NCBI GenBank assembly: GCA_902810745.1
Contig: CADDYW010000004.1
Location: forward strand, 62,001 to 126,000
Reading direction: 5' to 3'
DNA from: Chloroflexota bacterium
GTDB taxonomy: Bacteria; Chloroflexota; UBA6077; FW602-bin22; CADDYW01
DNA: 64,000 nucleotides
The notes under the pieces: generated by a model
Told to the model about the DNA's origin: nothing
Seen by the model: only the letters and a program-made list of their open reading frames with translations
Database searches by the model: none
Position numbers and translations under genes: made by a program
In this document: positions 27,322-35,246 of the stretch, piece by piece
How the letters are laid out: each line of letters starts with the position of its first letter
Position numbering within the stretch: the stretch's first letter is position 1

Positions 27322-28116
27322 GTGGCGTCTTCTCATCTTGTCCGCACCGAAGCGGTCGTCTTGCGGCGCCACGACCTTGGCGAAGCAGATCGGATCGTCA
27401 CGCTGTACTCCGGCCATTATGGTAAAGTTCGGGCGGTGGCAAAGGGAGTCCGGCGACCGACGAGCAAGCTCGGAGGACACCTGGAGCTTTTCACTCACGT
27501 CCAGGTGATGCTTGCTCGCGGTCGTAACCTCGACGTCATCACCCAGGTCGAGACGCTATCGTCATTCCTGGGCCTCCGCGAGGACCTCTGGCGCGCGGGA
27601 CACGCGTATTACGTCGCGGAGCTACTCGACCGGATGACCGAGGAGCATGCCGAAAACGCGGCGCTCTATCGTCTGCTGGTCACCACGCTCCAGCGCGTCG
27701 CGACAGCGCAACGGCCCGAGCGGGCCGCCCAGCTATTCGAGGTCCAGGCTCTCGATCTCCTTGGATATCGGCCAGAGCTACGCCGCTGTGTGCGGTGCCG
27801 TGGCGCACTGCAGCCGGATTCGATCGCCTTCAGTGCGGGCGACGGGGGCGTCCTCTGCGAGAGCTGCCGGCCATCAGGTCCTCTTGCCCGCGCGCTCTCC
27901 GCCAATGCGCTGAAAGTGCTTCGCCTGTACCAGGATGGTGACTGGGAGACTGTCAATCGTCTGCGCCTCGGCGACGATCTGCGCTCGGAGGTCGAGCAGG
28001 TGCTGTCCGATTACGTCCAGTATGTCGCTGAGAGTCAGCTCAAGTCCATCACCTTTGTCGCCGCCCTGCGCCGGCAGGGATTGGCCACGGCGAGCCAGGT
28101 CCGGCCCGCTGGCTGA
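27322..28116 (+). CDS. recO: DNA repair protein RecO
   Basis: 264 residues from GTG 27322 (GTG 27319 also in frame, but CGGAGG at 27311-27316 spaces better with 27322). N-terminal OB fold 'TEAVVLRRHDLGEADRIVTLYS' (about 8-29), a helical middle, and a C4 zinc knuckle 'CVRCRGAL' with 'CESCR'. RecO loads RecA on SSB-coated gaps with RecR. The usual length is about 240-260 residues. Confidence 0.95.
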   Translation: MASSHLVRTEAVVLRRHDLGEADRIVTLYSGHYGKVRAVAKGVRRPTSKLGGHLELFTHVQVMLARGRNLDVITQVETLSSFLGLREDLWRAGHAYYVAELLDRMTEEHAENAALYRLLVTTLQRVATAQRPERAAQLFEVQALDLLGYRPELRRCVRCRGALQPDSIAFSAGDGGVLCESCRPSGPLARALSANALKVLRLYQDGDWETVNRLRLGDDLRSEVEQVLSDYVQYVAESQLKSITFVAALRRQGLATASQVRPAG

Positions 28117-28118
28117 GC

Positions 28119-28147
28119 TTGCAGCGTGAAGCGCGCCGTGCTATACT
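28119..28147 (+). promoter_or_regulatory. Promoter of tRNA-Tyr
   Basis: TTGCAG (28119-28124), 17 bases, TATACT (28142-28147); it starts 2 bases after the recO stop. Start predicted near 28154, about 38 bases before the mature tRNA. Confidence 0.6.
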
Positions 28148-28191
28148 ATCAAGACGAAGGCGCAGCGCGTTGCTGTGCCTTTTGCTCGCCC

Positions 28192-28279
28192 GGAGGGGTG
28201 GGTGAGTGGTTAATACCAACAGACTGTAAATCTGTCGCCTGAAATGGCTACGCAGGTTCGAATCCTGCCCCCTCCACCA
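28192..28279 (+). tRNA. tRNA-Tyr (GTA anticodon), CCA encoded
   Basis: Acceptor GGAGGGG (28192-28198) pairs with CCCCTCC (28269-28275). Anticodon stem ACAGA/TCTGT encloses loop CTGTAAA with anticodon GTA at 28226-28228. T arm GCAGG-TTCGAAT-CCTGC at 28252-28268. A long variable arm between the anticodon stem and T arm fits bacterial class II tyrosine tRNA. Discriminator A at 28276 and an encoded CCA at 28277-28279. Confidence 0.96.
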
Positions 28280-28340
28280 CGTTGTTCCCCCGAGTCGCTC
28301 CCCCCGAATCGATAGCCCCGTGGGCCCGCCACGCCGGAGC

Positions 28341-28369
28341 TTGGCAGCCGACGTAGAATCGCGTATTAT
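28341..28369 (+). promoter_or_regulatory. Promoter of the argCJBD operon
   Basis: TTGGCA (28341-28346, 5/6), 17 bases, TATTAT (28364-28369, 5/6). Start predicted near 28376, a leader of about 30 bases before argC. Confidence 0.7.
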
Positions 28370-28405
28370 CATGCCCACTGTCAGTGTCGGTACGAGGGCC
28401 CTAGA

Positions 28406-29425
28406 GTGAAAACCGTTGGCATCATTAACGTGACCGGGTACGCCGGCGTCGAGCTCGCGCGCTTGCTTCTTCGTCATCCAGCGGTGCGTATTACCCAGGT
28501 CACCGGCCGCAGCGAGGCGGGGAAGAAGCTCGCGGATGTCTTCCCTCACCTCAGCGAGCTTGACCTGACCATTCAGCCGGAGCTCGAGTCTCCCAGCGAC
28601 GTCGTGTTCGTCGCTCTACCCCATAAGGCGGCAGCCGCCGTTGTTCCGAGCCTGCTTGCAACCGGAGCAAGAGTTGTCGACATCAGCGCCGACTTTCGAC
28701 TCCACGACGTCGCCGAATATCAGTCGTGGTACCAGGTCGACCACCCGTGCCCGGAGCTGCTGTCCGAAGCGGTCTACGGTCTGCCGGAGCTTCATCGTGA
28801 CCGGATTCGTGAAGCCAGGCTGGTGGCAAATCCGGGCTGCTACCCCACAGCCGCTATTCTTGCACTGGCCCCCATCGCGGACCTCATCAACGGCCCGGTT
28901 ATCATCGATGCCAAGTCGGGTATCTCCGGTGGTGGGCGCTCTCTCGTTCTGACCAACCACTTTTCCGAGGTCAACGAGAACTGCATGGCCTATGGCGTCC
29001 ACGGTCATCGGCATCTCCCCGAGATCGTCCAGGAGATCGCCGAGCTTCGGGGGAACCACCTCGACGCGCCGTCCGTGCTGTTCCTGCCGCATTTGGTTCC
29101 GATGACGCGCGGCATTCTCGCCTCGTGTTACGTACCGTTGCGTGATCGTGTGTCCGAGGCCGACGTCCGTCAGCGGTTCCGCGCCTTCTACCAGGGGCAC
29201 CCATTCGCGCGGGTGGTCGACGCGCCACCGCAGACCAAGCAGACCCTCGGCAGCAACTTTTGTCTGATGTATCCAACGGTCGATTCGCGTACCGGCCATC
29301 TCGTTGTTCTGTCCTGTCTCGACAATCTGGTCAAGGGTGCATCCGGGCAGGCAATCCAGAATATGAATCTTATGTTCGGGTGGGACGAGCGGCTGGGAAT
29401 CGACAGCATCGCGGTCTACCCCTGA
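28406..29425 (+). CDS. argC: N-acetyl-gamma-glutamyl-phosphate reductase
   Basis: 339 residues, usual length. N-terminal 'GIINVTGYAGVELARLLLRHP' Rossmann region (a glycine position of the nucleotide loop reads 'NVTGYAG') and catalytic Cys145 in 'NPGCYPTA'. It reduces N-acetylglutamyl phosphate with NADPH in arginine synthesis. GTG start. First gene of argC-argJ-argB-argD; argJ follows after 23 bases. Confidence 0.97.
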   Translation: MKTVGIINVTGYAGVELARLLLRHPAVRITQVTGRSEAGKKLADVFPHLSELDLTIQPELESPSDVVFVALPHKAAAAVVPSLLATGARVVDISADFRLHDVAEYQSWYQVDHPCPELLSEAVYGLPELHRDRIREARLVANPGCYPTAAILALAPIADLINGPVIIDAKSGISGGGRSLVLTNHFSEVNENCMAYGVHGHRHLPEIVQEIAELRGNHLDAPSVLFLPHLVPMTRGILASCYVPLRDRVSEADVRQRFRAFYQGHPFARVVDAPPQTKQTLGSNFCLMYPTVDSRTGHLVVLSCLDNLVKGASGQAIQNMNLMFGWDERLGIDSIAVYP

Positions 29426-29448
29426 TCTCTCGAGGAGCTACGACCTAC

Positions 29449-30648
29449 ATGGACATCTTGGCTGGAGGTGGCGTCACCTCGGCAAAGGGCTATCGCGCCG
29501 GGGCAGTCGCCTGTGGAATCAAGAAGACGGGCGCGCTCGATCTCGTCTTGCTCGCGTCGGATCGCACCGCGACAGTCGCGGGTGTCTTCACCACGAACAA
29601 GGTTCGGGCCGCGCCGGTCGAGCTGAGCGAGCGCGTGATCAAGGGAATGATTGCCCGGGGTGTGATCGCAAACTCCGGAAACGCGAACTGTTGCACCGGC
29701 GCACAGGGTATGGCCGATGCGAAGGAGATGGCGGCGCTTGCTGCTGCACGTATCGGAAGCCCCGCCGAACAGATCGTCGTCGCGTCGACCGGGGTCATCG
29801 GCGTTCACCTTCCGATGGATCGCATTCGCGAGGGCGTACCCCGAATCCAGCTCTCACCAGACGGCGGGGCGGAGGCAGCACGCGGGATCATGACGACCGA
29901 CACAACGCCCAAGGAAAGTGCGGTCACGATCGGCATCGACGGCCGAACAGTCACGGTCGGTGGCATGTCGAAGGGCTCGGGAATGATCCACCCCAATATG
30001 GCAACTCTGCTCGCCTTCATCACGACGGATGCCGCGGTTGAGCCATCATTCCTCCAGGCAGCTACTCGCGCTGCCTGTGCTGTCTCCTTCAATATGATCT
30101 CGGTCGATGGCGACACCAGCACGAACGACACCTTCGTCGTTCTCGCTAATGGCGCGGCGGAAAATCCCCCGATTCAGGCGGGTACGACGGCGGCGACCCG
30201 TTTCCAGGAAGCTCTCGATTACGTCGCGATCCAGCTTGCCAAGGCCATCGCTCGTGATGGCGAAGGTGCTACCAAGCTCATCGAGGTCGCGGTCGACGGT
30301 GCCCAGACCCTGGCGGACGCGCGAACCGCGGCCCGCGCTGTCGTCTCGTCGAGCCTGTTCAAGGCAGCGGTGTACGGAGCCGACCCCAACTGGGGACGAA
30401 TCCTGTGCGCTCTCGGGTACAGCGGGGCGGCAGTCGACCCGTCGAAGGCGGATATTCTCATTGGCGACGTTTGGCTGATGCGCGCCGGAGAGATTCTTCC
30501 CTTCGACCGCGCAGCGGCTGTCGCGCAGATGGCCGGGCCCGAGGTTTTCGTGCGGGCGGATCTTCACCTCGGAACCGCCAGTGCTCGGGCCTGGGGCTGC
30601 GACCTGACCGAGAAATACGTTGACATCAATGGTAGGTACACGACGTGA
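29449..30648 (+). CDS. argJ: Bifunctional ornithine/glutamate N-acetyltransferase
   Basis: 399 residues from the ATG at 29449, with GAGGAG at 29432-29437. The autocleavage site is in 'NMATLLAF', with Thr186 the new N-terminal nucleophile of the beta subunit; '[13 protein letters not shown]' is the family signature. ArgJ transfers the acetyl group from N-acetylornithine to glutamate, giving the cyclic pathway. Whether it also uses acetyl-CoA (bifunctional) cannot be told from sequence. A 10-bp hairpin lies downstream, before argB. Confidence 0.97.
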   Translation: MDILAGGGVTSAKGYRAGAVACGIKKTGALDLVLLASDRTATVAGVFTTNKVRAAPVELSERVIKGMIARGVIANSGNANCCTGAQGMADAKEMAALAAARIGSPAEQIVVASTGVIGVHLPMDRIREGVPRIQLSPDGGAEAARGIMTTDTTPKESAVTIGIDGRTVTVGGMSKGSGMIHPNMATLLAFITTDAAVEPSFLQAATRAACAVSFNMISVDGDTSTNDTFVVLANGAAENPPIQAGTTAATRFQEALDYVAIQLAKAIARDGEGATKLIEVAVDGAQTLADARTAARAVVSSSLFKAAVYGADPNWGRILCALGYSGAAVDPSKADILIGDVWLMRAGEILPFDRAAAVAQMAGPEVFVRADLHLGTASARAWGCDLTEKYVDINGRYTT

Positions 30649-30665
30649 TGCACCGAATCCCCTGA

Positions 30666-30691
30666 TCCCTCTCCCACCGACGGGAGAGGGA
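30666..30691 (+). repeat. Perfect hairpin between argJ and argB
   Basis: TCCCTCTCCC (30666-30675) and GGGAGAGGGA (30682-30691) pair perfectly over 10 bases around a 6-base loop. No U-run follows, so it may be an mRNA-processing or partial-termination element rather than a full terminator. Confidence 0.75.
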
Positions 30692-30734
30692 ACTCTGGTA
30701 AATACCTGACAAACTTCACGGGAGGACGAGTACC

Positions 30735-31637
30735 TTGGGGGAGTCGGACGTCGCATTTACCCTGGCAGAGGCTTTACCCTATGTCAGCCGCTATATCGGC
30801 AAGACGATCGTCGTCAAGCTAGGTGGCAGTGCACTTGGGAACCACGATACGACACTCGAAGATGTCGTCATCTGTCAGCGCCTCGGGATCCGCGTCGTGC
30901 TCGTTCACGGCGGTGGTACCGCCATCAGCGGCTGGCTCAAACGGATTGGCAAGCAGCCACAGTTCGTCCGTGGTCTCCGCGTCACCGACGACGAGACGAT
31001 GGATCTCGTGATCATGACACTCGCCGGACAGGTTAATAAGCAGCTTGTGTCCGAGATCCAGAGACACGGTGGGCGCGCCGTCGGAATCTGTGGCATAGAC
31101 GGAGCGATGCTCCGCGCGCGTCAGCTCGACCCGGACCTGGGCCGCGTCGGCGAGGTCCAGGCGGTCGACCTCGAGCCCCTTGCCGCGCTGACGTCGTCGG
31201 GTTACATTCCGGTCGTCGCGCCAATCGCGCTCGGTGAAGATGGTCGTGCTCTGAATCTCAACGCCGACACGGCGGCCGCGGAGCTGGCCGCCGCGCTTCG
31301 AGCCGAAAAGGCAATCTTCCTGACTGACGTCCCCGGTGTTCTCGACGCGGATGGGCGCTTGATCTCAGAGCTTAGCGAAGGGCAGACCAAGGCGCTAATC
31401 GCCGAGAAGGTCATCTCCGGTGGAATGATCCCGAAGGTCGAGGCCTGCTTGCGCGCGCTTGCTGGTGTCAAACGAAGCCACATCATCGACGGCCGGGTGG
31501 CGCACGCTCTCATCGGCGAGCTTTTCACCGACCGCGGAGTGGGCACGATGATCACGCGTGGGCAGATCGGCCGCTTAGACGAACAAGGCGAGGAGGTACG
31601 AGGTGGCACTGGCAACGCGACACTGGCAAGAGCTTGA
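30735..31637 (+). CDS. argB: Acetylglutamate kinase
   Basis: 300 residues. 'IVVKLGGSAL' and 'VLVHGGGTAIS' are the amino-acid kinase phosphate loops; 'LNLNADTAAAELAAAL' and 'FLTDVPGVL' are typical later motifs. It phosphorylates N-acetylglutamate. TTG start at 30735 with GGAGG at 30721-30725. An N-terminal ~20-residue helix is present, a feature of hexameric, arginine-inhibited forms; regulation by arginine is therefore possible but inferred. Overlaps argD by 35 bases. Confidence 0.96.
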   Translation: MGESDVAFTLAEALPYVSRYIGKTIVVKLGGSALGNHDTTLEDVVICQRLGIRVVLVHGGGTAISGWLKRIGKQPQFVRGLRVTDDETMDLVIMTLAGQVNKQLVSEIQRHGGRAVGICGIDGAMLRARQLDPDLGRVGEVQAVDLEPLAALTSSGYIPVVAPIALGEDGRALNLNADTAAAELAAALRAEKAIFLTDVPGVLDADGRLISELSEGQTKALIAEKVISGGMIPKVEACLRALAGVKRSHIIDGRVAHALIGELFTDRGVGTMITRGQIGRLDEQGEEVRGGTGNATLARA

Positions 31638-32790
31638 GCAGAAGTATTACATGCGGACGTTCAACCGCCTACCGGTGGTTCTCGTCCGTGGCGAGGGCGC
31701 GCGGGTCTGGGATGAGGAGGGGCGCAGCTACCTCGACATGGTGGCTGGCCTGGCAGTCAATGTCCTCGGGCATTGCCATCCCGCCGTCGTCGAGGCGATC
31801 ACGAAGCAGGCCGGTCGGCTGATTCACACGACGAATCTCTACTATACAACGCCGCAGCTCGAGCTGGCCGAGCTCCTGATCGAGAACTCCTGTGCGGACC
31901 GAATTTTCTTTGCCAACAGCGGGGCGGAGGCAAATGAAGGAGCCATCAAGCTCGCGCGCAAGTGGGGTCACCTTCATCGCAACGGCGCGTACCGCATCAT
32001 CACGGCGACGAATTCCTTCCATGGTCGGACCCTGGCGACGCTGGCAGCGACCGGCCAGCCGAAATACCACAAGCCGTTCGCTCCGATGCCCGATGGTTTC
32101 ACGTCGGTCGAGTTTAACGACCTGGATGCACTCAAGGCGGCGACCGGTCCCGACACGTGCGCGGTGATGCTAGAGGTTGTGCAGGGGGAAAGTGGCGTTC
32201 ACCTCGGAGATCACGACTACCTCGTCGGGGTTCGTCGCTGGTGCGATGAGCAGGGGCTGCTGCTGATCTTCGACGAGATCCAGACCGGCCTGGGACGCAC
32301 CGGGAAGTTCCTGGCATTCGAGCACCACGGCATCGAGCCGGACGTGTTTACCCTGGCGAAGGGGCTGGCCGGCGGCGTACCGATTGGTGCCTTCCTGTCC
32401 AAAGAGTCGTGCAGTGTTCTGACCGCGGGCGATCACGGCTCGACGTTTGGCGGGGGACCACTCGCCTGCGCGGCCGGGGTCGCCACGGTCAAGACGATCT
32501 TCGCCGAGAACCTGGCCGCGCACAGCGCCGAGATCGGGGCATACGCGCTGGAGAAGCTCCGAGCGCTCCAGGCGAAGCACGACGTGATCGACCAGGTGCG
32601 TGGTCTGGGACTCATGGTCGCTTTCGACCTGAAGACCGAAACGGCACCAAAACTCGTGTCCGAGGCGCTCAGTCGTGGTTTGATCCTCAACGCGACCGGA
32701 CCGAGGACCATTCGCATGGTTCCGCCTTTGATCATTGGCAAGGCCGAGGTGGACGAAGCCGTCGAGACGATCGATCGCCTCCTGGCCTGA
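31603..32790 (+). CDS. argD: Acetylornithine aminotransferase
   Basis: 395 residues, class III PLP aminotransferase. 'NSGAEANEGAIKLARKW', 'FDEIQTGLGRTGKF' and PLP lysine in 'TLAKGLAGGVPIGAFL' identify it. It converts N-acetylglutamate semialdehyde to N-acetylornithine. GTG start 31603 behind GAGGAGG, overlapping the argB stop by 35 bases. Completes four consecutive arginine genes; argF, argG and argH are not in the window. Confidence 0.96.
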   Translation: MALATRHWQELEQKYYMRTFNRLPVVLVRGEGARVWDEEGRSYLDMVAGLAVNVLGHCHPAVVEAITKQAGRLIHTTNLYYTTPQLELAELLIENSCADRIFFANSGAEANEGAIKLARKWGHLHRNGAYRIITATNSFHGRTLATLAATGQPKYHKPFAPMPDGFTSVEFNDLDALKAATGPDTCAVMLEVVQGESGVHLGDHDYLVGVRRWCDEQGLLLIFDEIQTGLGRTGKFLAFEHHGIEPDVFTLAKGLAGGVPIGAFLSKESCSVLTAGDHGSTFGGGPLACAAGVATVKTIFAENLAAHSAEIGAYALEKLRALQAKHDVIDQVRGLGLMVAFDLKTETAPKLVSEALSRGLILNATGPRTIRMVPPLIIGKAEVDEAVETIDRLLA

Positions 32791-32813
32791 GTACGTCGAA
32801 CCTGTTGCCTGCT

Positions 32814-32842
32814 GGGGGAGCCCGGTGGTACCGGGCTCCCCC
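32814..32842 (+). terminator. Strong hairpin after argD (probable terminator without U-run)
   Basis: GGGGGAGCCCGG (32814-32825), loop TGGTA, CCGGGCTCCCCC (32831-32842): a perfect 12-bp GC stem 24 bases after the argD stop. No U-run follows, so it is a weak type of intrinsic terminator or a 3' stabiliser. Confidence 0.55.
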
Positions 32843-32875
32843 GACTCGTGCTGGCGCGTACTGCGCAGCAGGCAC

Positions 32876-32904
32876 TTGACTGCCCCGGAAATGGTTGATA
32901 CCCT
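32876..32904 (+). promoter_or_regulatory. Candidate promoter of the receiver-domain gene
   Basis: TTGACT (32876-32881), 17 bases, TACCCT (32899-32904, 3/6). The -10 is weak. Confidence 0.35.
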
Positions 32905-32967
32905 GACTTTGGTGAAGGCTGGCGATCAATGAGTGGCTGGCGATCGCTGGCTTCGAGGGGGGTGGAT

Positions 32968-33339
32968 GTGTCCAAAATTCTTCTCGTCGACGACGACGTG
33001 GGGCTGCGTCGACTCGTGCGGCTCACACTCGGCCCGGACTACGACGTGATCGAAGCAAACGACGGAGAAGAAGCGGTAGAAATCGCGCTGCGCGAGCACC
33101 CCGACCTCGTCTTCATGGACATCCGGATGCCGCGCCTGAGCGGCTACGAGGCCTGTCGGAGAATCAAGGAGAACCCCGAGACGTCGAATGCCAAGGTGGT
33201 TATCCTGACCGCGAACATGAGCGACGAGGATCGGGAAAAGGGCGCAGCTGTCGGCGCAGATGGCTATCTGACGAAACCCTACAGCCCGCTGGCGCTTCTT
33301 GCCAAGGTCGAAGAGCTCGTCGGACCGGCACGCTCCTGA
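32968..33339 (+). CDS. Stand-alone response regulator receiver protein
   Basis: 123 residues from GTG 32968 with GAGGGGGG just upstream. A complete receiver fold: acidic pair Asp8/Asp9, phosphoacceptor Asp51 in 'VFMDIRMP', Thr81 in 'ILTAN' and Lys103 in 'LTKPYS'. No output domain and no histidine kinase nearby, so it is an orphan of the CheY-like type. It likely acts through protein-protein contact. Confidence 0.93.
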   Translation: MSKILLVDDDVGLRRLVRLTLGPDYDVIEANDGEEAVEIALREHPDLVFMDIRMPRLSGYEACRRIKENPETSNAKVVILTANMSDEDREKGAAVGADGYLTKPYSPLALLAKVEELVGPARS

Positions 33340-33654
33340 GTGGATGAGCCCCGTCCGAGCACCCCGCGGACAGAACCTGTGCAGCGCCGTCCATCACCTG
33401 ACCAGCACACCGCGTTTCGCCGGAGGATACGGTGCTTGCTCCGTGCCCCGGTCAGGTCCGGACGGCGAGGGAACCACCGGGGTGGCTGAGCCGAGAGCCG
33501 CGAGCGGTACGAATGAGCCGCTACGCGCGCCACCTCTGCTCCCTTTGGCCAAGGATGTGGGCGAGGCTCAGAGACCACGTACTGCGCCGTGGGTCATTGC
33601 CCTCACCGCGGCCCGCTCCCGGGAGGAAAGGGAGCTAGCCGCCTCCGTCGCAGC
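33340..33654. other. About 315 bases without a convincing gene
   Basis: Frames present are low in protein character. A weak hairpin (GCTCCC, nine-base loop, GGGAGC near 33620) lies between two convergent genes and may help end transcription. Confidence 0.35.
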
Positions 33655-33915
33655 TCAACCATTCTGCGCGGTGCTGTAGGCGAGCGGAGGCTGCACCCCG
33701 CCCTGCGGGGTCAGCGGAACGGCGATCGTGGGCGTGGGGGCCGTGACTGGAGTCGGGGTCGAGAAGCTGAGGAAGCCCGCGATGATGAGCGCCAGGCTCG
33801 CCAGCGCGGTCAGAACGCTGATGATGATGAAGTGACTGCGCTTACTGCGTCGAATGACCAGCTTTTCCCGCGTCGCGCGATCGGCACGACCGGGGCGTCC
33901 CCGCTTCTTCCCCAT
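33655..33915 (-). CDS. Small single-pass membrane protein with Pro/Thr tail
   Basis: 86 residues from ATG 33915. Residues 1-28 are strongly basic ('MGKKRGRPGR', 'REKLVIRRSKRSH'), then one membrane segment (about 29-48) and a Thr/Pro-rich tail outside ('TPTPVTAPTPTIAVPLTP'). No family recognised. It could be a membrane-anchored accessory protein. The longer reading frame to 34029 has no ribosome site. Confidence 0.55.
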   Translation of the reverse strand: MGKKRGRPGRADRATREKLVIRRSKRSHFIIISVLTALASLALIIAGFLSFSTPTPVTAPTPTIAVPLTPQGGVQPPLAYSTAQNG

Positions 33916-34353
33916 GGCTTGGTAGGGCCTCTCCCTCGATGACGACTTACTGTTGATAATTCCATGATAGCATGCACTTCCGCTGCGACGGGAGCGACTG
34001 TTCGTGTCCCGAACAGCGGGCGAGCGCATCCCGACGCGCCGCCACCGTTGCCGTGCCGCGGCGGGATGCAGGTCCTGAAGGTCCCCGCCGTGTATCCTCG
34101 CGGCATGCTGCCTTTCGGCCTGCGTGTATCGGGCAATCTCTAATCGACGCTTAACTATCGCTGTCCTCTCTTTAATCGTTTTGCCCCATCCGACAGCGTA
34201 AAATCGGGCCTGGTCGGCGGTTTAGGGGTGACAGTCGACGAGTGGGGAGTGGCGGACGGGACGGTGGTGGTGCGACTGTCACCCCCGACGACCAACCTCG
34301 CGGATCGAGCGCCCCCATCGTTACTTGATACCGAGGACATCGAGGGAGAGCAC
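33916..34353. other. Divergent intergenic region with a long inverted repeat
   Basis: 437 bases between two small genes on opposite strands. No gene is seen. The region holds the inverted repeat at 34225-34285 and a TAAAAT box at 34199-34204 without a -35 partner. Confidence 0.4.
34225..34285. repeat. 13-bp perfect inverted repeat, 35-base spacer
   Basis: GGGGTGACAGTCG (34225-34237) and CGACTGTCACCCC (34273-34285) are exact reverse complements. It lies about 70 bases before the ATG of the coiled-coil gene. It could be a leader hairpin, an operator or a small MITE-like remnant. Confidence 0.7.
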
Positions 34354-34614
34354 ATGGCCACGGACTTCGCCCGGGATCTCGAAGATCAACTGGTACAGAC
34401 AAAGGCAGCGCTTCAGGGCCAGGCCGAGGAGATGCTGAGCCTGCTGCTTCAGTTCGAAGCACGGCTGCAGGAGCGACTTGACGCGGCGGAGGCGCGAATC
34501 GCGGCGCTCCGCGCAACCTATGCGCAGCTTTCGAAGGACGAAGAGCTCACCGGGGCTTCTGCCAGTTCACAAGATTCGACCCGAGTGCACCGCGACGACG
34601 ACTGGACCGGCTGA
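34354..34614 (+). CDS. Small coiled-coil protein
   Basis: 86 residues from ATG 34354 with GAGGGAGA upstream. Almost entirely helical with heptad-like leucines and alternating charge ('FARDLEDQLVQTKAALQ', 'LLLQFEARLQERLDAAEARI'), so a coiled coil over about residues 5-65. Acidic disordered tail. No family recognised; possibly an accessory of a larger assembly. An upstream in-frame GTG at 34228 is not supported because it lies inside the inverted repeat. Confidence 0.6.
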   Translation: MATDFARDLEDQLVQTKAALQGQAEEMLSLLLQFEARLQERLDAAEARIAALRATYAQLSKDEELTGASASSQDSTRVHRDDDWTG

Positions 34615-34820
34615 GGACGCACCTGACGACACCGCATTCGTCAGCCGTCGACGGACCGGGCATCGCTGTCTCGCGCGTGAGCCCGAGCTCGGAAATCGTC
34701 CCGGCTGACGGTGCTCGTGGAGAAGCCACAGCGCCGCATCGTCGGACCTCGCGGACAGACTGCACCATTCCACAGTTCCAGGGCTCCAGCCCACTGTCTC
34801 CGTTCCGCGTGATCCGCAGC

Positions 34821-35246
34821 TCACCGGTCCACGCCGATACCGTGGAGGAGACGGCCCCACCAATCCGGCGGAGCCTGGTCCTGCTCCCGCAGCGGGGTCG
34901 TATCGGGCTGCTTCGTGGGCGCAGGGGTCGATTGTCCTCCGAGGACGATCACTGCGGTTTCGCCGGGCTTTGTCCAGCCAAGCTCCTTACGCGCGAGCTT
35001 CTCGATGGCCGCGTCGGTCTGAAGGTAGCTGATCTGTTGCCGAAGCTGCTCGTTCTCTTGCCTGAGTCTGACGATATCAGCTTGCAGAGCGTTCTTTTCG
35101 AGACTCAGCCGATACTCGACGAGGAGAACGCGCACGAACGACACCGCAACCAGGGCCAGGGCGACCACGAGCACCACGATGATGATCTGCCTGATCGGTA
35201 GCGAGAGACCCGGTCCGCGTGCGCGCGGACGTATCAGCTGCGGCAA
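34821..35246 (-). CDS. FtsB/DivIC-like septum formation initiator protein
   Basis: About 141 residues if it starts at TTG 35246 (a longer frame to 35324 would lie inside the M48 gene). One membrane segment ('IIIVVLVVALALVAVSFV'), then a coiled coil ('EKNALQADIVRLRQENEQLRQQ') and the 'IEKLARKELGWTKPGE' motif typical of FtsB/DivIC, which bridges divisome proteins at the septum. A Pro/Gln-rich extension ends with 'DWWGRLLHGIG'. Overlaps the upstream M48 gene by 13 bases. Start uncertain. Confidence 0.82.
   Translation of the reverse strand: MPQLIRPRARGPGLSLPIRQIIIVVLVVALALVAVSFVRVLLVEYRLSLEKNALQADIVRLRQENEQLRQQISYLQTDAAIEKLARKELGWTKPGETAVIVLGGQSTPAPTKQPDTTPLREQDQAPPDWWGRLLHGIGVDR

Noticed and set aside
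34199-34204. TAAAAT as a promoter of the coiled-coil gene
   Set aside because: No -35 box at a suitable distance; left as a possibility only.
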